From Malaya genurostris (taxonomy: Eukaryota > Arthropoda > Insecta > Diptera > Culicidae): a stretch of DNA of 64,000 nucleotides. The position numbers and the translations under genes are program-made. The stretch lies in assembly GCF_030247185.1 (NCBI RefSeq), contig NC_080571.1, forward strand, positions 345,495,879 through 345,559,878, written 5' to 3'. The notes below the pieces were generated by a model that saw nothing but the letters and a program-made list of their open reading frames with translations, was not told where the DNA came from and made no database searches. Position 1 is the stretch's first letter; every line of letters starts with the position of its first letter. Shown here piece by piece: positions 12,269-23,790 of this stretch.

Positions 12269-13018
12269 CCAGCAGCGAGAGAGAATGCACCTTCTGCGTG
12301 GTTAATAAAAACCTCAAACGCTCAGGTCGCATCTCTCATTCGCTTGCTGGCCATCGAGGCGCGAGGACCAGCCAGCAGCAGCAGCGGGAGTTAAATTTTC
12401 CACCAGCAGCGAGAGAGAATGCACCTTCTGCGTGGTTAATAAAAACCTCAAACGCTCAGGTCGCATCTCTCATTCGCTTGCTGGCCATCGAGGCGAGAGG
12501 ACCAGCCAGCAGCAGCAGCGGGAGTTAAACTTTCCACCAGCAGCGAGAGAGAATGCACCTTCTGCGTGGTTAATAAAAACCTCAAACGCTCAGGTCGCAT
12601 CTCTCATTCGCTTGCTGGCCATCGAGGCGCGAGGACCAGCCAGCAGCAGCAGCGGGAGTTAAACTTTCCACCAGCAGCGAGAGAGAATGCACCTTCTGCG
12701 TGGTTAATAAAAACCTCAAACGCTCAGGTCGCATCTCTCATTCGCTTGCTGGCCATCGAGGCGCGAGGACCAGCCAGCAGCAGCAGCGGGAGTTAAACTT
12801 TCCACCAGCAGCGAGAGAGAATGCACCTTCTGCGTGGTTAATAAAAACCTCAAACGCTCAGGTCGCATCTCTCATTCGCTTGCTGGCCATCGAGGCGAGA
12901 GGACCAGCCAGCAGCAGCAGCGACGGAGAATGCACCTTCTGCGTGGTTTAAATCCTCAAACGCTCAGGTCGCATCTCTCATTCGTTTGCTGGCCACCAAG
13001 ACGAGAACCAGCAGCGAC
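12269..13018 (+). repeat. 134-bp tandem array in element X (about 5.6 units)
   Basis: Unit starts are at about 12269, 12403, 12537, 12671 and 12805, followed by a partial diverged unit at about 12924-13018. Each unit runs from 'ccagcagcgagagagaat' through 'cctcaaacgctcaggtcgc' to 'cagcagcagcagcggg'. Units are nearly identical. Open frames across this array repeat with the same period and are not genes. The inverted copy near 48775-48950 has only about one and a half diverged units, so unit number varies between copies. Confidence 0.9.
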
Positions 13019-13363
13019 TGAAACTGGATTCTGAGTGTTATTGGATCTAAATTTAGGTCTTGAACTCAGGGTCCAGTTCTCTATTCCAGACTTCTATTCG
13101 GTTGTTCTTAAAACCATAATAATACTCCTAAAGAATTATGCGGAATTTACTTTACTGTACCTCTATACAACCCATTTTTGTCGTGAATACGACTTACTTT
13201 ACTATGGGGTGCCTTTTCAAAATTTACCCTCTGAGAGAGTGATAAGAATCAGAACGCGTTCTAAGGAAGAGAACAAAATATCTGCTGCTGTACAACAAAT
13301 CGTCCGGAAAAAATGTTCCGAAAAGTGGTGAATATCGCAGTGAGTTCCTCAATTTGGTCCTTG

Positions 13364-14429
13364 TGAATGCTAGAAACGAGTCCCTTCAGCATATTGATAG
13401 TTTCTTTCAATAAAATATGCAAATCCGAAATGAAATAATCGACATTAAAATTCTGTATGCGGCTATTTTTATAGCCGTTAGGACCGCCCATTAGTGAGAA
13501 AGCTACAAACGAAATCAGGTAGAAACAAGCCTCTCAACAAAACTTGAATCAGTTTGGATTGTATCGCCACTGCGAGCAGATGTGTTTTGTGTCGTCTGCA
13601 CGCTTTCGACAAGAGCGCTTACGTCACAGCTGCCAGTCATTAGCATTGGGAAAAAAACAACGATGGAGAGCATTGCACAATATCAGCCGTTCTAATGGCT
13701 CTAAAAGTTTTCTAAAGAACTATTAGGATTTGTTGTTCGCAAATCGTAGGGAAATATCCTCAGTTTACGGCAAATCAAGAACAGTTTGCTTAGATTTGTG
13801 CACTTTTCGCTGTGTGAAACTCACAGTAATCGAGATCAAGTGAAGCTTTCTTTGTTTTTGCGAAAAATGTTCCAGAGTTTAATGTCGTAGAGAATTACGC
13901 AATTTGACTTTTCTGAATGCTAGAAACGAGTCCCTTCAGCATATTGATAGTTTCTTTCAATAAATTATGCAAATCCGAAATGAAATAATCAACATTAAAA
14001 TTCTGAATGCGGCTATTTTTATAGCAGTTAGGACCGCCCATTAGTGAAAAAGCTACAAACGAAATCACATAAAAGGAAATCTCTTAACAAAAATTGAATC
14101 AGTTTGGATTCTATCGCCCCTATGAGCAGATGTGTTTTGTGTCGTCTGCACAGCTAGTTTCGCTTTCGACAAGAGCGAATTCGTCACAGCTGCCAGTCAT
14201 TAGCATTGGGAAAAAACAACGGTGGAGAGCATTGCACAATATCAGCCGTTCTAATGGCTCTAAAAGTTTTCTAAAGAACTATTAGGATTTGTTGTTTGCA
14301 AATCGTAGGGAAATATCCTCAGTTTACTACAAATCAAGAACAGTTTGCTTAGATTTGTGCACTTTTCGCTGTGTGAAATTCACAGTAATCGAGATCAAGT
14401 GAAGCTTTCTTTGTTTTTGCGAAAAATGT
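13364..14429 (+). repeat. ~510-bp direct duplication in element X
   Basis: 13364-13870 and 13914-14429 match closely, with a 550-bp offset. Both begin 'tgaatgctagaaacgagtcc' and end 'tttgcgaaaaatgt'. Each contains 'ctatttttatag', which gives a TATA-like CTATAAAAATAG on the minus strand, and 'gttaggaccgcccattagtg'. The fragment at 62477-63209 has one copy of this block. Confidence 0.88.
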
Positions 14430-14545
14430 GAAAAAGGGGAATGCGTGCATAATTCATACAATTGATATTCGGAAGTGTTAAGGAACATGTCAGTTGTTTT
14501 CGTATTCACGACATCCAGTTATGTCTCTGACATTACCCACCCGCC

Positions 14546-16551
14546 TTTTTTTTTTGGGGTTAATTAATTATTACCACAAGTTTATCCCTCATTTGTCCTC
14601 AAAATTGTATCATTTGTACAATCTTTTGAGAGATAACGTAAAATTCGAATGGAATGAAAACTGTAGTAGAGCATTTGAGGATAGCAAAAAATCTCTTTTG
14701 TCTGCCGATTTTCTTGAGTTCTACGATCCAAAAAAAGAACTGGTAGTGGTATCTGATGCTTCGGGATACGGTTTGGGTGGAGTAATTGCTCATTTAATTG
14801 ACGGACTGGAAAAACCCATTTGTTTCACATCCTTTTCATTAAATAATGCTCAAAAATCTTATCCAATTCTTCATTTGGAAGCGTTAGCACTGGTGTGTAC
14901 CATAAAAAAATTTCATAAATACTTGTACGGTCAAAAATTTGTTGTATATACAGATCACAAACCACTGGTAGGAATTTTTGGGAAAGAAGGGAAAAATTCG
15001 ATTTTCGTAACGAGATTACAACGCTATGTTTTGGAATTATCAATTTACGAATTCGATATAAGGTACAGGCCTTCTGCTAAAATGGGTAACGCTGATTTCT
15101 GTTCGCGTTTTCCATTAGAACAGACGGTGCCGAAGGAATTTGACGCTGAACTAATTAAAAGTATCAATTTCAGTAAAGAATTACCAGTAGATTGTGCTAA
15201 AGTGGCAAAAGAGACGAAAAATGACAAATTTTTGCAGGAAATTATTATTTTTATGCAAAGGGGTTGGCCGGAGAAAATTGACAAACGATTTGTCAATGTT
15301 TTTTCAAACCAACATGAATTAGAAATTATAGATGAGTGCTTGCTGTATCAAGACAGGGTTGTAATACCACAAAAGTTACAGAGCGAAATTTTAAGACACT
15401 TACATGCCAACCATGCTGGAATAGTAAAAATGAAACAACTGGCCAGGCGTTTTGTCTACTGGTATGGAATTAATGTTGATATTGAAAATTTTGTGGCGAA
15501 ATGTGAAGCATGCAATGGTATGGCTATTGTTCCTAAGCAGAAAATTGTATCTAAATGGACACCGACTGTAAGACCGTTCAGTAGAATACATATTGATTTT
15601 TTTCATTTCACACATCACACATTTTTGTTGGTTGTGGACAGTTACTCCAAATGGATTGAAGTCGAATGGATGAAAAGAGGTACGGATTGTAATAAAGTCT
15701 TAAAAAAGCTCGTAGCATTTTTTGCACGATTTGGCCTACCGGATGTTTTGGTTTCAGACGGAGGCTCACCATTCAATTCTTTTACTTTCACTAATTTTCT
15801 TGAAAGACAAGGAATTAAGGTTCTCAAACGTCCCCCTTACAACCCTGCTAGTAATGGACAGGCGGAAAGACTAGTAAGGACGGTAAAAGACGTACTAAAG
15901 AAATTCTTATTGGACCAGGAAATTAAAGAATTAGATTTAGAGGACCAAATTAATTTATTTTTGATTAACTATAGAAATTATTGCTCGATGACAGATGGAA
16001 ATTTTCCGTCTGGTATGATTTTTTCTTTTGCTCCTAAAACAATTATCGATCTTCTAAATCCAAAAAAACAATTTCTTTTGAATAAATCGCATGATGATGA
16101 GAAGGATATTCCAATCAATGTTGGTTATCTTCCGAAGGAGTCAGCTATTGACCCTTTGGATAGACTGATGGAAGGAGACGAATTGTGGTATAAAAACCAC
16201 AATCCGCATAATCATGCAAATTGGATCAAAGCAAGTTATATTAAAAGGTATTCTCATCATATTTTTCAGATTCTTGTTGGAAACGTCGTGGTGCTGGCGC
16301 ATCGCACCCAAATACGAATAGACAGGAGTAATAAGGCAATGAGACCGAATGTGGTTATTTCCAATTCGGATTTGAAACCAACGATGGAAGAAAGACAGGA
16401 TGATAGCGAAGAGGAATTTAAGGGATTCGTGGAGGAGGATATAGGAAGAGGCATAAAAAGAAGACTAGAAGAGGTGAACTCACCTATTCGCCAAACTCGG
16501 CGATCGAAACGAATAAAGACGAAAAGGATGAACGAAGATTTTGTATATTGA
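14546..16551 (+). pseudogene. Gypsy gag-pol, second part: RT end, RNase H, integrase
   Basis: It resumes at LGLINYYHKFIP, directly continuing the RT broken at 11871. The RNase H region has DASGYGLGGV, LEALALV and TDHKPL. The integrase has a zinc-binding H-H-C-C region (HLHANHAG to CEAC), then the catalytic triad with Asp in HIDFF, Asp in VSDGGSPFN and Glu in NPASNGQAERL. The C-terminal tail is basic (RRLEEVNSPIRQTRRSKR). The frame stays open to the stop at 16549-16551, so apart from the insertion the polyprotein is undamaged. The insertion is therefore what silenced this copy. Confidence 0.92.
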
Positions 16552-16700
16552 TTTCGCTGGATATAAGGTCAATATTAATATTTGTTAATATCTATTGCCT
16601 TAAGCAAACATTTAAGTTTAAGACTAAAAGGAAACTGTCGATTTATGTCGATCTCGAATTTACAGTTTTGTAGTTCAGGCAAATTATTGAATTTTATTTT

Positions 16701-16713
16701 AAGGGAAAAGAGC
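16701..16713 (+). promoter_or_regulatory. polypurine tract of the Gypsy element
   Basis: AAGGGAAAAGAGC directly precedes the 3' LTR, as expected for the plus-strand DNA primer. Confidence 0.7.
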
Positions 16714-16976
16714 TGTTATATCAGCCTTCAGATGATTATTTCTTTCAGTGCATATTCGATTTAGAACTTATTTCCTGAACATAAATTAATGTAACTAGTA
16801 TGAATTTACAGTGTGCTTTGACACACTCACACTATGTTAATTTATAAGCATAAAACTATTTGGAAATAGATGAGCTGGCTCAGATTTAGTTTGACTTCCA
16901 ACTTACTTACAGTTTCTGTATTTCATTCAGACGAAAGCCTTACCACAGCTATTCCATTCCTGTGAAGACGTTATAA
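16714..16976 (+). repeat. 3' LTR of the Gypsy element
   Basis: 263 bp, differing from the 5' LTR at one visible base, and followed by TAAT, which also precedes the 5' LTR. Confidence 0.93.
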
Positions 16977-17026
16977 TAATATTTATTTTAATTATTAATA
17001 AAATATCTACCTACTTATAACTATCC

Positions 17027-19490
17027 CTAACCTAATACGTACAAATTTTGAATTATTTGTATTTCAGAGATTGAGCACCTCTCTTCAAATTTCCAAAGTA
17101 TATCCAATGAGGCCATCTCATGTACTTCACTAGTCCTTGTCCAAGGGGGTAGATTTAGAATCATCTTTAAGATCTTACTTTGAATGCGCTGAAACCTAAG
17201 TTTGTGTGTTCGTGCACAGCCCCGCCAAACAGGGACTGCGTATTCAATTGCGGGGTAGATGATTTGTTTATAGACAGCCATCTGATTCTTCAGACACAGT
17301 TTAGATGTTCTACAAATCAGCGGATACAGAGACCTAATGAGTATGCTGCATTTTTGAACGATTTTGTCAACATGTGACCTGAATATCAGATGTCTGTCAA
17401 AGGTGAGTCCTAGATAGATAACTTCGTCGGACCATTGGATGACCTCATCACCGAATCGTATTCTGCATTCGTCTGATGGAACAAGTTTTGGAGATCTTGA
17501 ATGTGGAAATAAGATGACCTGAGTTTTTGCTGCATTGATCACAATTTTCCAGCTTGTAAAATATTCAGTTAGAGCGTCCAGACCTGTCTGTAGTTTATTC
17601 TTCAGAGCATTAATAACACGACCTTTGTAAAGGATGGCAGTATCATCAGCAAATTGTGACAGAACACCACCACCCGGAAGAGGTGGGATGTCTGATGTAA
17701 AAATGTTGTATAGGATGGGACCTAGGATACTTCCCTGGGGTACACCAGCAGGAATAGTAAATCTTTCTGAAAGTGCATTATTCAGAGAAACCTGGAATGC
17801 TCTATCTGCAAGATAATTTTTGATAATTTTAATAAGATACATGGGAAAATTATACCGATGCAGTTTGAACACCAGTCCATCGTGCCACACATTATCGAAT
17901 GCCTTTTCAATATCCAATATTGCCATGGCAGTCGTTTTGGACACTGATTTGTTTTGGCTAGATGACGTTGTGAACCCTTGTGAGTTGGTGGATGGTGGAT
18001 CTTCCTTTCTGGAACCCAAACTGTTCTTCCAAAAATATATCCTGTTCATCTGCGAAAGCAAGAATTGGCCTTTGTATTGACTTTTCAAACAGCTTGGATA
18101 GGGCAGTGAGTAAGCTGATGGGCCGATAGCTCTTGGAAAAGGAAGGATCTTTCCCCGATTTCAAAACTGGGATAACTTTAGCTAACTTCCACATTGAAGG
18201 GAAGTAACCAAGCTCCCAGCACCTGTTAAAAAGTTTAGCTAAGAAGACAAATGAGCGAATACTCAAATGTTTCAGCTCAATGTTGAATGTGTTGTCGAAA
18301 CGGGGGGCCTTCATATTTTTGAAATTTTTCAAAAAAGCCATCAGCTCATTCGCAGTGACTCTACTTTCCTCAGGAACCAAGCTGTCTGATTGGTCAACCT
18401 CAGCTACGCTATCAGCAACGGCTCTTTCATGTGGACTAACAATGTTGAGTCCTAAATTGTGAGAACACACAAACTGCTGGCCTAGCGCATTTGCCTTCTC
18501 TACTGGTGTGATTAAAGGTATTCCTTCAGCTGCGTCCTGGGGTGGCAGCAAAGGAGGAATAGGCTTCGGTTTTTTCCTTGGCACCTTCGTTAAGGACCAG
18601 AAGGGCTTTGAATGTGGGAGAATTTCTCGAAGCTTTTGCTGGAAGTTCCTGTTGCGAAGCTCAGATATCCTTTCCTGGATTATCCTAGTTAAGTTGTTAT
18701 AAGAAGTCTTCCTATCTAGGATGCCAGTTCGTTGATATTGCCTCCGGTAGATATTTCGAAGTCGGATGAGTTTCTTGATGACACTGTCAATTTGAAGAGA
18801 GGAACTCGGCATATATTGTACTGGAACCGTCCTATCACGAGTGACTGTGATTGAATGCTGGAAGGAAGATAGGGCCGCATCGATTTCCATCGGGAAATCT
18901 AGTGGCAAATCGATATTAATAAGTTGCTCGGCGATTTGTTGAAATTTGGCCCAATCGGTCCGATAATAGTTCCTCCAAGGTCGAATAGGCACTGTTTCTG
19001 GTGAAGATCCCAACGTCAATAAGTGGAAAGTGGTCAGAAGAGAGCTCGTTGAAGACAACTGGAGAGCTGTCTATGGCGATGTTGCTGATGAATATATCCA
19101 AAATGGAATGAACTTCCGATCTGGAAAGTCGCTTCGGTTGATCCGGAGCGAAGATGTTGTATTGTCCAGCTTCGTAATCTTCGGCAAGTACGAATCCGTT
19201 TCGATTCTGTCTTTTGTTTCGCCAGCAATGAAGAATTTGTTCTGTCGTCGAGTGAGCCAGATCTCGCTTCAATGATGCACACGTACCATCTCGAAGATTG
19301 GTTTGTTTGGGGCAGTACGCTGCAATGATGATGATGGGTCCCATCGTCGTTGTAATCTCAATTCCGATGGCTTCTATAAGTTGCAATTTAAAGGCTGACA
19401 GAAGCCTGTGTTGAATGGATTGTTTAATGGCAGTGGCAACTCCCCCTCCTCTGGTAGTTATCCTGTTGAGCCTGTGAATCCTGTACTCTA
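17027..19490 (-). pseudogene. Jockey-clade LINE ORF2 (endonuclease/RT), broken
   Basis: On the minus strand. From 5' to 3': part of the apurinic endonuclease (18916-19490, including the SSDHFPL motif), a linker and RT N-terminal region (17958-19058, SYRPISLL and EEQFGFQKGRST), then the RT palm and thumb (17027-18088, ILDIEKAFDNVWH, GVPQGSILGPILYNI and FADDTAIL). The C-terminus ends LYVLG with a TAG at 17027. Frame breaks near 17970 and 19000 separate these parts. The endonuclease is further split by a Helitron-like insertion at 19491, and its N-terminus continues at 21242. The Gypsy 3' LTR lies 50 bp beyond the stop codon, so that element landed in or near the LINE's 3' UTR. Confidence 0.9.
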
Positions 19491-21241
19491 TCTATATATA
19501 TAAAAATGCAGAGATCATTCTTTGTAATCGCATCACGTAAGAACGGATGGACGGATTGGGATTCCTTTTTATTTGTTTGATCAGTTTTTACCCCCACCAG
19601 GTTCGTACATCAAAAAAATTAGGAAAACTTATCGGAAAAGTGGGAAAAACCAATAAAGTTATTTTGTATGGACAATGGAATTTTCCACTGAAAAAGTCGC
19701 CAATGATTGCTAGATCATCGATAGGTGTTTGGCGCATAACGAGTTGCATAAGTGTTTGGCCGTCGAAGAAAGGAATACTAGATCGTTGAAAGAATCATTT
19801 GGCGCGCAACGAGTTGTTTTGTGTGAATTCATGTGGTTCGTCATTTCGAGCCACGTGCTTAATTGGGTATCAACATTATTGATTGCCAAATGATTCAATG
19901 ATGGAACGCATATGAGTGTTCTAGCTATACCGTAAACATGATCAAAAGTTCTGATACTGTTTACCAGAAGATGCATTGTGTGCAATGCAATCAGTTAGTT
20001 GTTTGTTGCTGGCCATCGTGGGCGTGAGTTGAACAAATCACCTTATAAATAGAACGATTTTTGTACGAATCAATGATAAGATGCTGCTGTTTAAATAATG
20101 AGATCAATCATAGAGGTTTGCTTTGAATTTAGCATGCTGAAGTTCGTTCGCGTCGGGTAAGTTCTGGTGGATTGAAAACCATTAGTTGTGAGATTTTATG
20201 CATTGACTTGAACGATAAGCTGCATACTGGTACAATCACTCCTCATCTTCACTCCTCTATAACAGAAGAATTGCACATTATTTTCATATAAAACTTTCTG
20301 ATATAGATTCTCAGTGTCGAACTCCACCATTCATTAATTGTAGGTGGCGTACTAAACAAAATTATGTGGTGTTGACTAATGAGATGACTATTGATAAAAC
20401 TATTAAACGAATGCAGTGTTCATGTAAAAGTTAATGGATACAATATTTAAAAGAATGGTAACTTGAACTTTCGAATGTCCAAGAATTACTCATTTTATCA
20501 TTCGATTTTTTAACAATATCAAACTAACCATAGTACTCAAGGAGGAGGATTTGAAAATAAAGTGCGGAAAATTCGACGTAACAAGGTTCATTTAAGTAAG
20601 AAGAAGATTTCTCGCATCTAAACTTTTACCGTCTACCAGAGGAGTCAAACTTAGCGATGCGAAACATCCGAGTCTCTGATATGTTAAACATTTTTTTTGC
20701 CCACCACACTCCCCCACACTCCCCCACACCAAAAAATTTACTAAATAGTTACTGACTGACCAGAAGTCATACATTAAAAGTAAAAATAAAGTTTTCTCGC
20801 TAAATTGTTAATGGAAAATTTTTCCTGTGATTGTCACGCTACGAACATTCATCAAACACGATTAAATAATATCACCAGACTAGCGAGAAGTGACGAACTA
20901 CAAGTCGCGAGGGCAGCTTTTGTAAATTTGTTCTAATCAATTTAAAGTAGTCATCTCAGTTATTTTTGCTTCACTTTTTATTCCATATGTCGAAACCACA
21001 GTCTGAGAGAGATCAACAATCGCTATTCGATGCACTCAAAAGATGATTCGCGGTGCATTCGCTTTATTTTTGCGTAACAAAAGCTTTTAACATATTCACA
21101 ATTTTTTTATGAATTCATCGCAGCCAAGTAATCAGTAAAATAATGGAAAGATACATTAACAGCATAACGTTTGACAATTCTACTGTCCGAAAACATAAAT
21201 TTAAGAAAAACGGGCGAGACGAAGTTCGACGGGTCAGCTAG
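19491..21241. mobile_element. Helitron-like non-autonomous element 1
   Basis: It starts TCTATATATATAAAAATG and ends GGGTCAGCTAG, and sits between a host A and a host T with no target duplication. TC start, CTAG end and A|T insertion are Helitron hallmarks. The first ~400 bp closely matches 40540-40960 and the last ~60 bp matches the end of the second copy. No Rep/helicase frame is present. It interrupts the LINE endonuclease: the coding sense on either side (minus strand, residues near EISIFIS and near YRIHRLNRITTRGGG) belongs to one protein. Confidence 0.82.
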
Positions 21242-21791
21242 TTGGAAATAAAAATAGAAATTTCAGGTTTAAGATGAGTTTCAGTTAAAATAGCAATATC
21301 GGCATTCTTCTCTTGAAGAAAGTCGGACAATTCAGCAGTTTTGCTCCTAAGTGAGCAAGCATTCCAATTTACTATAACCAACTCATTATATTGCATATTC
21401 GATGATGAATATTCCTAAGACGTTGATTTGATCTAACCGCGTTCTGCAGTTTCGTAGTTTTGTTGTCATTGTTTCAAAAATGACGATCAGTTGTTCAGCA
21501 GAGAATAAATCACCAGAGTCATCCTTTGCTTGTGGTTGATTATTGCCCCATCCAGGAGGGATTTTTGAAGAAGATTCTTTTTGTGATCCAGCGGTGGGAG
21601 CCGTGGGAAATTAATTTCATCCTTCTGTGGAACATTCTTGCGCGTTGATTGTTTACAGTTGATTGTTGTCGAATTTTTGTGAACTCAGCACGTTTGGGAC
21701 ACGATTTGCTAGTAGATGGGTGGTCGCCATCACAGTTCACACATTTTACAGCAATCGTTGGTATTGTTGTGAATCGGCACATTTCCCGCAC
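21242..21791 (-). pseudogene. Jockey-clade LINE: endonuclease N-terminus and ORF1 end
   Basis: Minus strand. 21242-21400 encodes the start of the endonuclease (VNWNACSLRSK, ILTETHLKPE), continuing the ORF2 broken at 19490. Upstream, 21540-21791 encodes the end of the Gag-like ORF1, with zinc-knuckle spacing in KCVNCDGDHPSTSKSCPKR. The match fades near 21791, so the element is 5'-truncated or decayed. Confidence 0.8.
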
Positions 21792-22737
21792 CGACTTTTA
21801 ATGTGGAACACATTTTTGTTTTCTATATAGGGGTGCAAATTAGAAACTTCAGAAAAATACACGTATAAATGTGGTCAGGTTTTGAACAATTACAGCTCAG
21901 TCAATTTTGTATCAATTATTAATATTATGTCACCATTTGATAGGTAATATTTCTACGTATTGATTTGAATGTTCATAGCCATGTATTTTCAATTGTGTAT
22001 CATTGAAATGTTGATTAATAGCTAGCAGTGTTCTATTTTGTCTGCAAATTTCCCTGCCATAGTCGACGGTTTTGAAGGAGTAAGCGATATGTCAAAGGGA
22101 AAGCATCGCTCTGATTGGTCAATCGATGCAACAACGCAGCTGTTGGAAGCACGCGAATCTATAAATAGAAGCGAAATTATAGCTAACGTTTCAGTCCCAC
22201 GCGTACCATGCTAGAGGTAGGTTGTTGCTAGACAGCAAGACAGAAAGTGCCATAAAACGATTTGAAGCTTTAATTGGTATGCTCTGATCTTGTGTCATGC
22301 AAAATTGGATGAAATCCCATGTTTTGTCGTTCCACCTGAGAAATTGACAACTACCCCAGGGTAAATTATGAGTGCATAAGATTAGTTTCTAATTTATATA
22401 AGATGAACTAGATTGATAATGAGAAATAGTTTATCGCTTCAACCGAAATTGCAGAATGGTAGTAATGGTACAGAAATGCTATAAAAATAACTGCTTGCAT
22501 ACAAAACTTGACCACAAGACTGGCGAAGAGAAGCTTAAATATCGATATTCGTATCGCAAGCATACAAACATATAATTGCATACATTTGGGCTATTGATGT
22601 AATTTCGTCGGCTACAAAACAAATACAAATCACGACAAATAGAGTCTATATTCTGGGTTCGTGTGTTCGGTGTTGGTTCCTAATAAAGATCAATCTAAGC
22701 AGACTCTCGTGATTTGCGTTCAAAAGTGTGACGATTA
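21792..22737. other. no gene seen; promoter-like stretch
   Basis: No supported coding region. Around 22115-22175 there are 'gattggtcaatcg' (a CCAAT-type box in reverse) and 'ctataaatag' (TATA-like), spaced as in a promoter, but no coding region follows. Near 22670, 'cctaataaagatc' resembles a poly(A) signal or LTR tail. I could not assign either. Confidence 0.4.
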
Positions 22738-23017
22738 ATTGAAAATGTCGATCATTAGAAATTTTTGTTACCTTGTTCCACATCAACGGCTCGAACAACC
22801 CGATGGGGCTGATCCTTGTAGTTTTTATATGGCAATTCCTCGCTCCATGGCCGTAGTTCAAACAGTTCGGGCACTGTGTGGCATCCCGATATACGATGTG
22901 TTCACGGCAATATCGTGTGTGAAGTATTCCGCTTTTGTCTGCTTCAGGTACAATTCCACTCCTTTGTAGTGGTTCAAAGCCGCAACAGTTATTTTGTAGC
23001 CTTCAGTACATAAACGG
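22738..23017 (-). pseudogene. antisense LINE ORF1 (Gag-like), part after the insertion
   Basis: The minus strand encodes ATIRLCTEGYKITVAAL, then KAEYFTHDIA (a pre-CCHC domain signature), then in a shifted frame a CCHC knuckle (CPNCLNYGHGARNC). The 5' start of the same frame lies across the inserted LINE at 26851-26906. The step from EYFTHDI to the knuckle is too short for this domain, so an internal deletion is likely. Confidence 0.7.
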
Positions 23018-23032
23018 ATTGTTGCCTGTAGT
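23018..23032. repeat. left target-site duplication of Jockey-2
   Basis: ATTGTTGCCTGTAGT, repeated exactly at 26836-26850 after the poly(A) tail. Confidence 0.9.
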
Positions 23033-23034
23033 TG

Positions 23035-23790
23035 CTTGGTTTTGCCCCTTCCCAAGTAATACTTATGAAAAAAAGAGCGAATGGTACTTCTAAACCACGC
23101 TCTGGTATTTCCCATGAACTTTACCTAATACACTTCAATCGAAGTGATGTAAACAATTAGAAATCTTTAGAAAAAGTACGTTTCATTTCCCACATTAAAA
23201 TTCATTGGGAACATTATAAACGGCATAATCGTATTGCAAACTTAACGCAATGTCGTCGTTGCCAAGGCTTTGGTCATGGAACCAAAAATTGTCATATGGA
23301 TGTACGGTGTTTGAATTGTGGTAAATCGCATTCGAAAGACGTTTGTCCAATGAATGAAACCACTGATAAATTTTCATGTTCAAATTGCAATGGAAATCAT
23401 AAATCCAATTATTTGAAATGTCCTGTCAGGGAAAAAATTTTAAACGCTCGTTCGCTTAGACAACAAGTCAAATCAACGACCTTAAATTTACAGAATATAC
23501 CTGAAAATTCTTCTAAGGCACCTGCCAATTCGTCTTCTAACGAAAACAATTTATTGACAGGTAGATCGACCTCGTCATCATCTTCTTCTAATGTCAGTTA
23601 TGCTGGTATATTAGGTAGAAATCTATCTCCTATTTCTTCTAATGTAAATAATCAAAACACAGGACCGCCTTGCAGTTCTTCTTCTAACGAAAACAATTTA
23701 TTAATAGGTAGACCGGCCAAATCATCTTCTTCTAATGGCAGTCTACCTACAAATATTCCTTCAATGCCATTCGCTTCTTTAAATCGATAA
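23035..23790 (+). pseudogene. Jockey-2 ORF1 (Gag-like), 5'-truncated with one stop
   Basis: 252 codons are open in frame right from the insertion junction, with one TAG at 23158-23160. It contains three zinc knuckles in a row: CRRCQGFGHGTKNC, CLNCGKSHSKDVC and CSNCNGNHKSNYLKC. A Ser/Asn-rich tail of about 100 aa follows, with a repeated 'SSSNENNLL-GR' module. Gag-like ORF1 proteins of this clade bind the element RNA. The N-terminal part was never copied, as the frame begins at the target duplication. Confidence 0.85.

Larger units (their letters stand above)
11872..14545. mobile_element. 'Element X': 2.7-kb non-coding element with internal repeats
   Basis: This segment splits the Gypsy RT. 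The left end is TTTTGTCGTGAATACGAC and the right end contains TCGTATTCACGACA followed by 'ttatgtctctgacattaccc'. The 14-base core TGTCGTGAATACGA is inverted between the two ends. T-rich host sequence lies at both junctions, so the exact target duplication is uncertain (CTTTT is possible). It contains a TATA promoter (12184), a 134-bp tandem array (12269-13018), and two ~510-bp direct repeats (13364 and 13914). A second left-end-like segment occurs at 13175-13230, so the element may be composite. Related copies lie at 42965-43024, 48240-49304 and 62477-63209. I find no transposase and cannot assign a superfamily. Confidence 0.75.
7300..16976 (+). mobile_element. Ty3/Gypsy LTR retrotransposon with nested insertions
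   Basis: Two 263-bp LTRs (7300-7562 and 16714-16976) enclose a primer-binding site, a single gag-pol frame and a polypurine tract. The 4-bp sequence TAAT flanks both sides (7296-7299 and 16977-16980) as a target duplication. The two LTRs differ at one base that I can see, so this insertion is recent. The 9.7-kb span is swollen by a 1.4-kb MITE in the leader (7724-9123) and a 2.7-kb non-coding element inside pol (about 11872-14545). Removing both leaves about 5.6 kb, normal for this group. No env frame is present. Confidence 0.93.

Noticed and set aside
12269..13018. A CRISPR-like array
   Set aside because: The units are contiguous 134-bp repeats without unique spacers, in a eukaryotic genome.
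12179..13034. Several overlapping open frames of 66-109 aa, Ser/Gln/Arg-rich
   Set aside because: They recur every 134 bp with the same sequence and are a by-product of the tandem array in element X. No splice or coding evidence supports them.
7300..16976. An endogenous retrovirus with an envelope gene
   Set aside because: After the integrase tail there are only about 160 bp before the 3' LTR, with no env frame.
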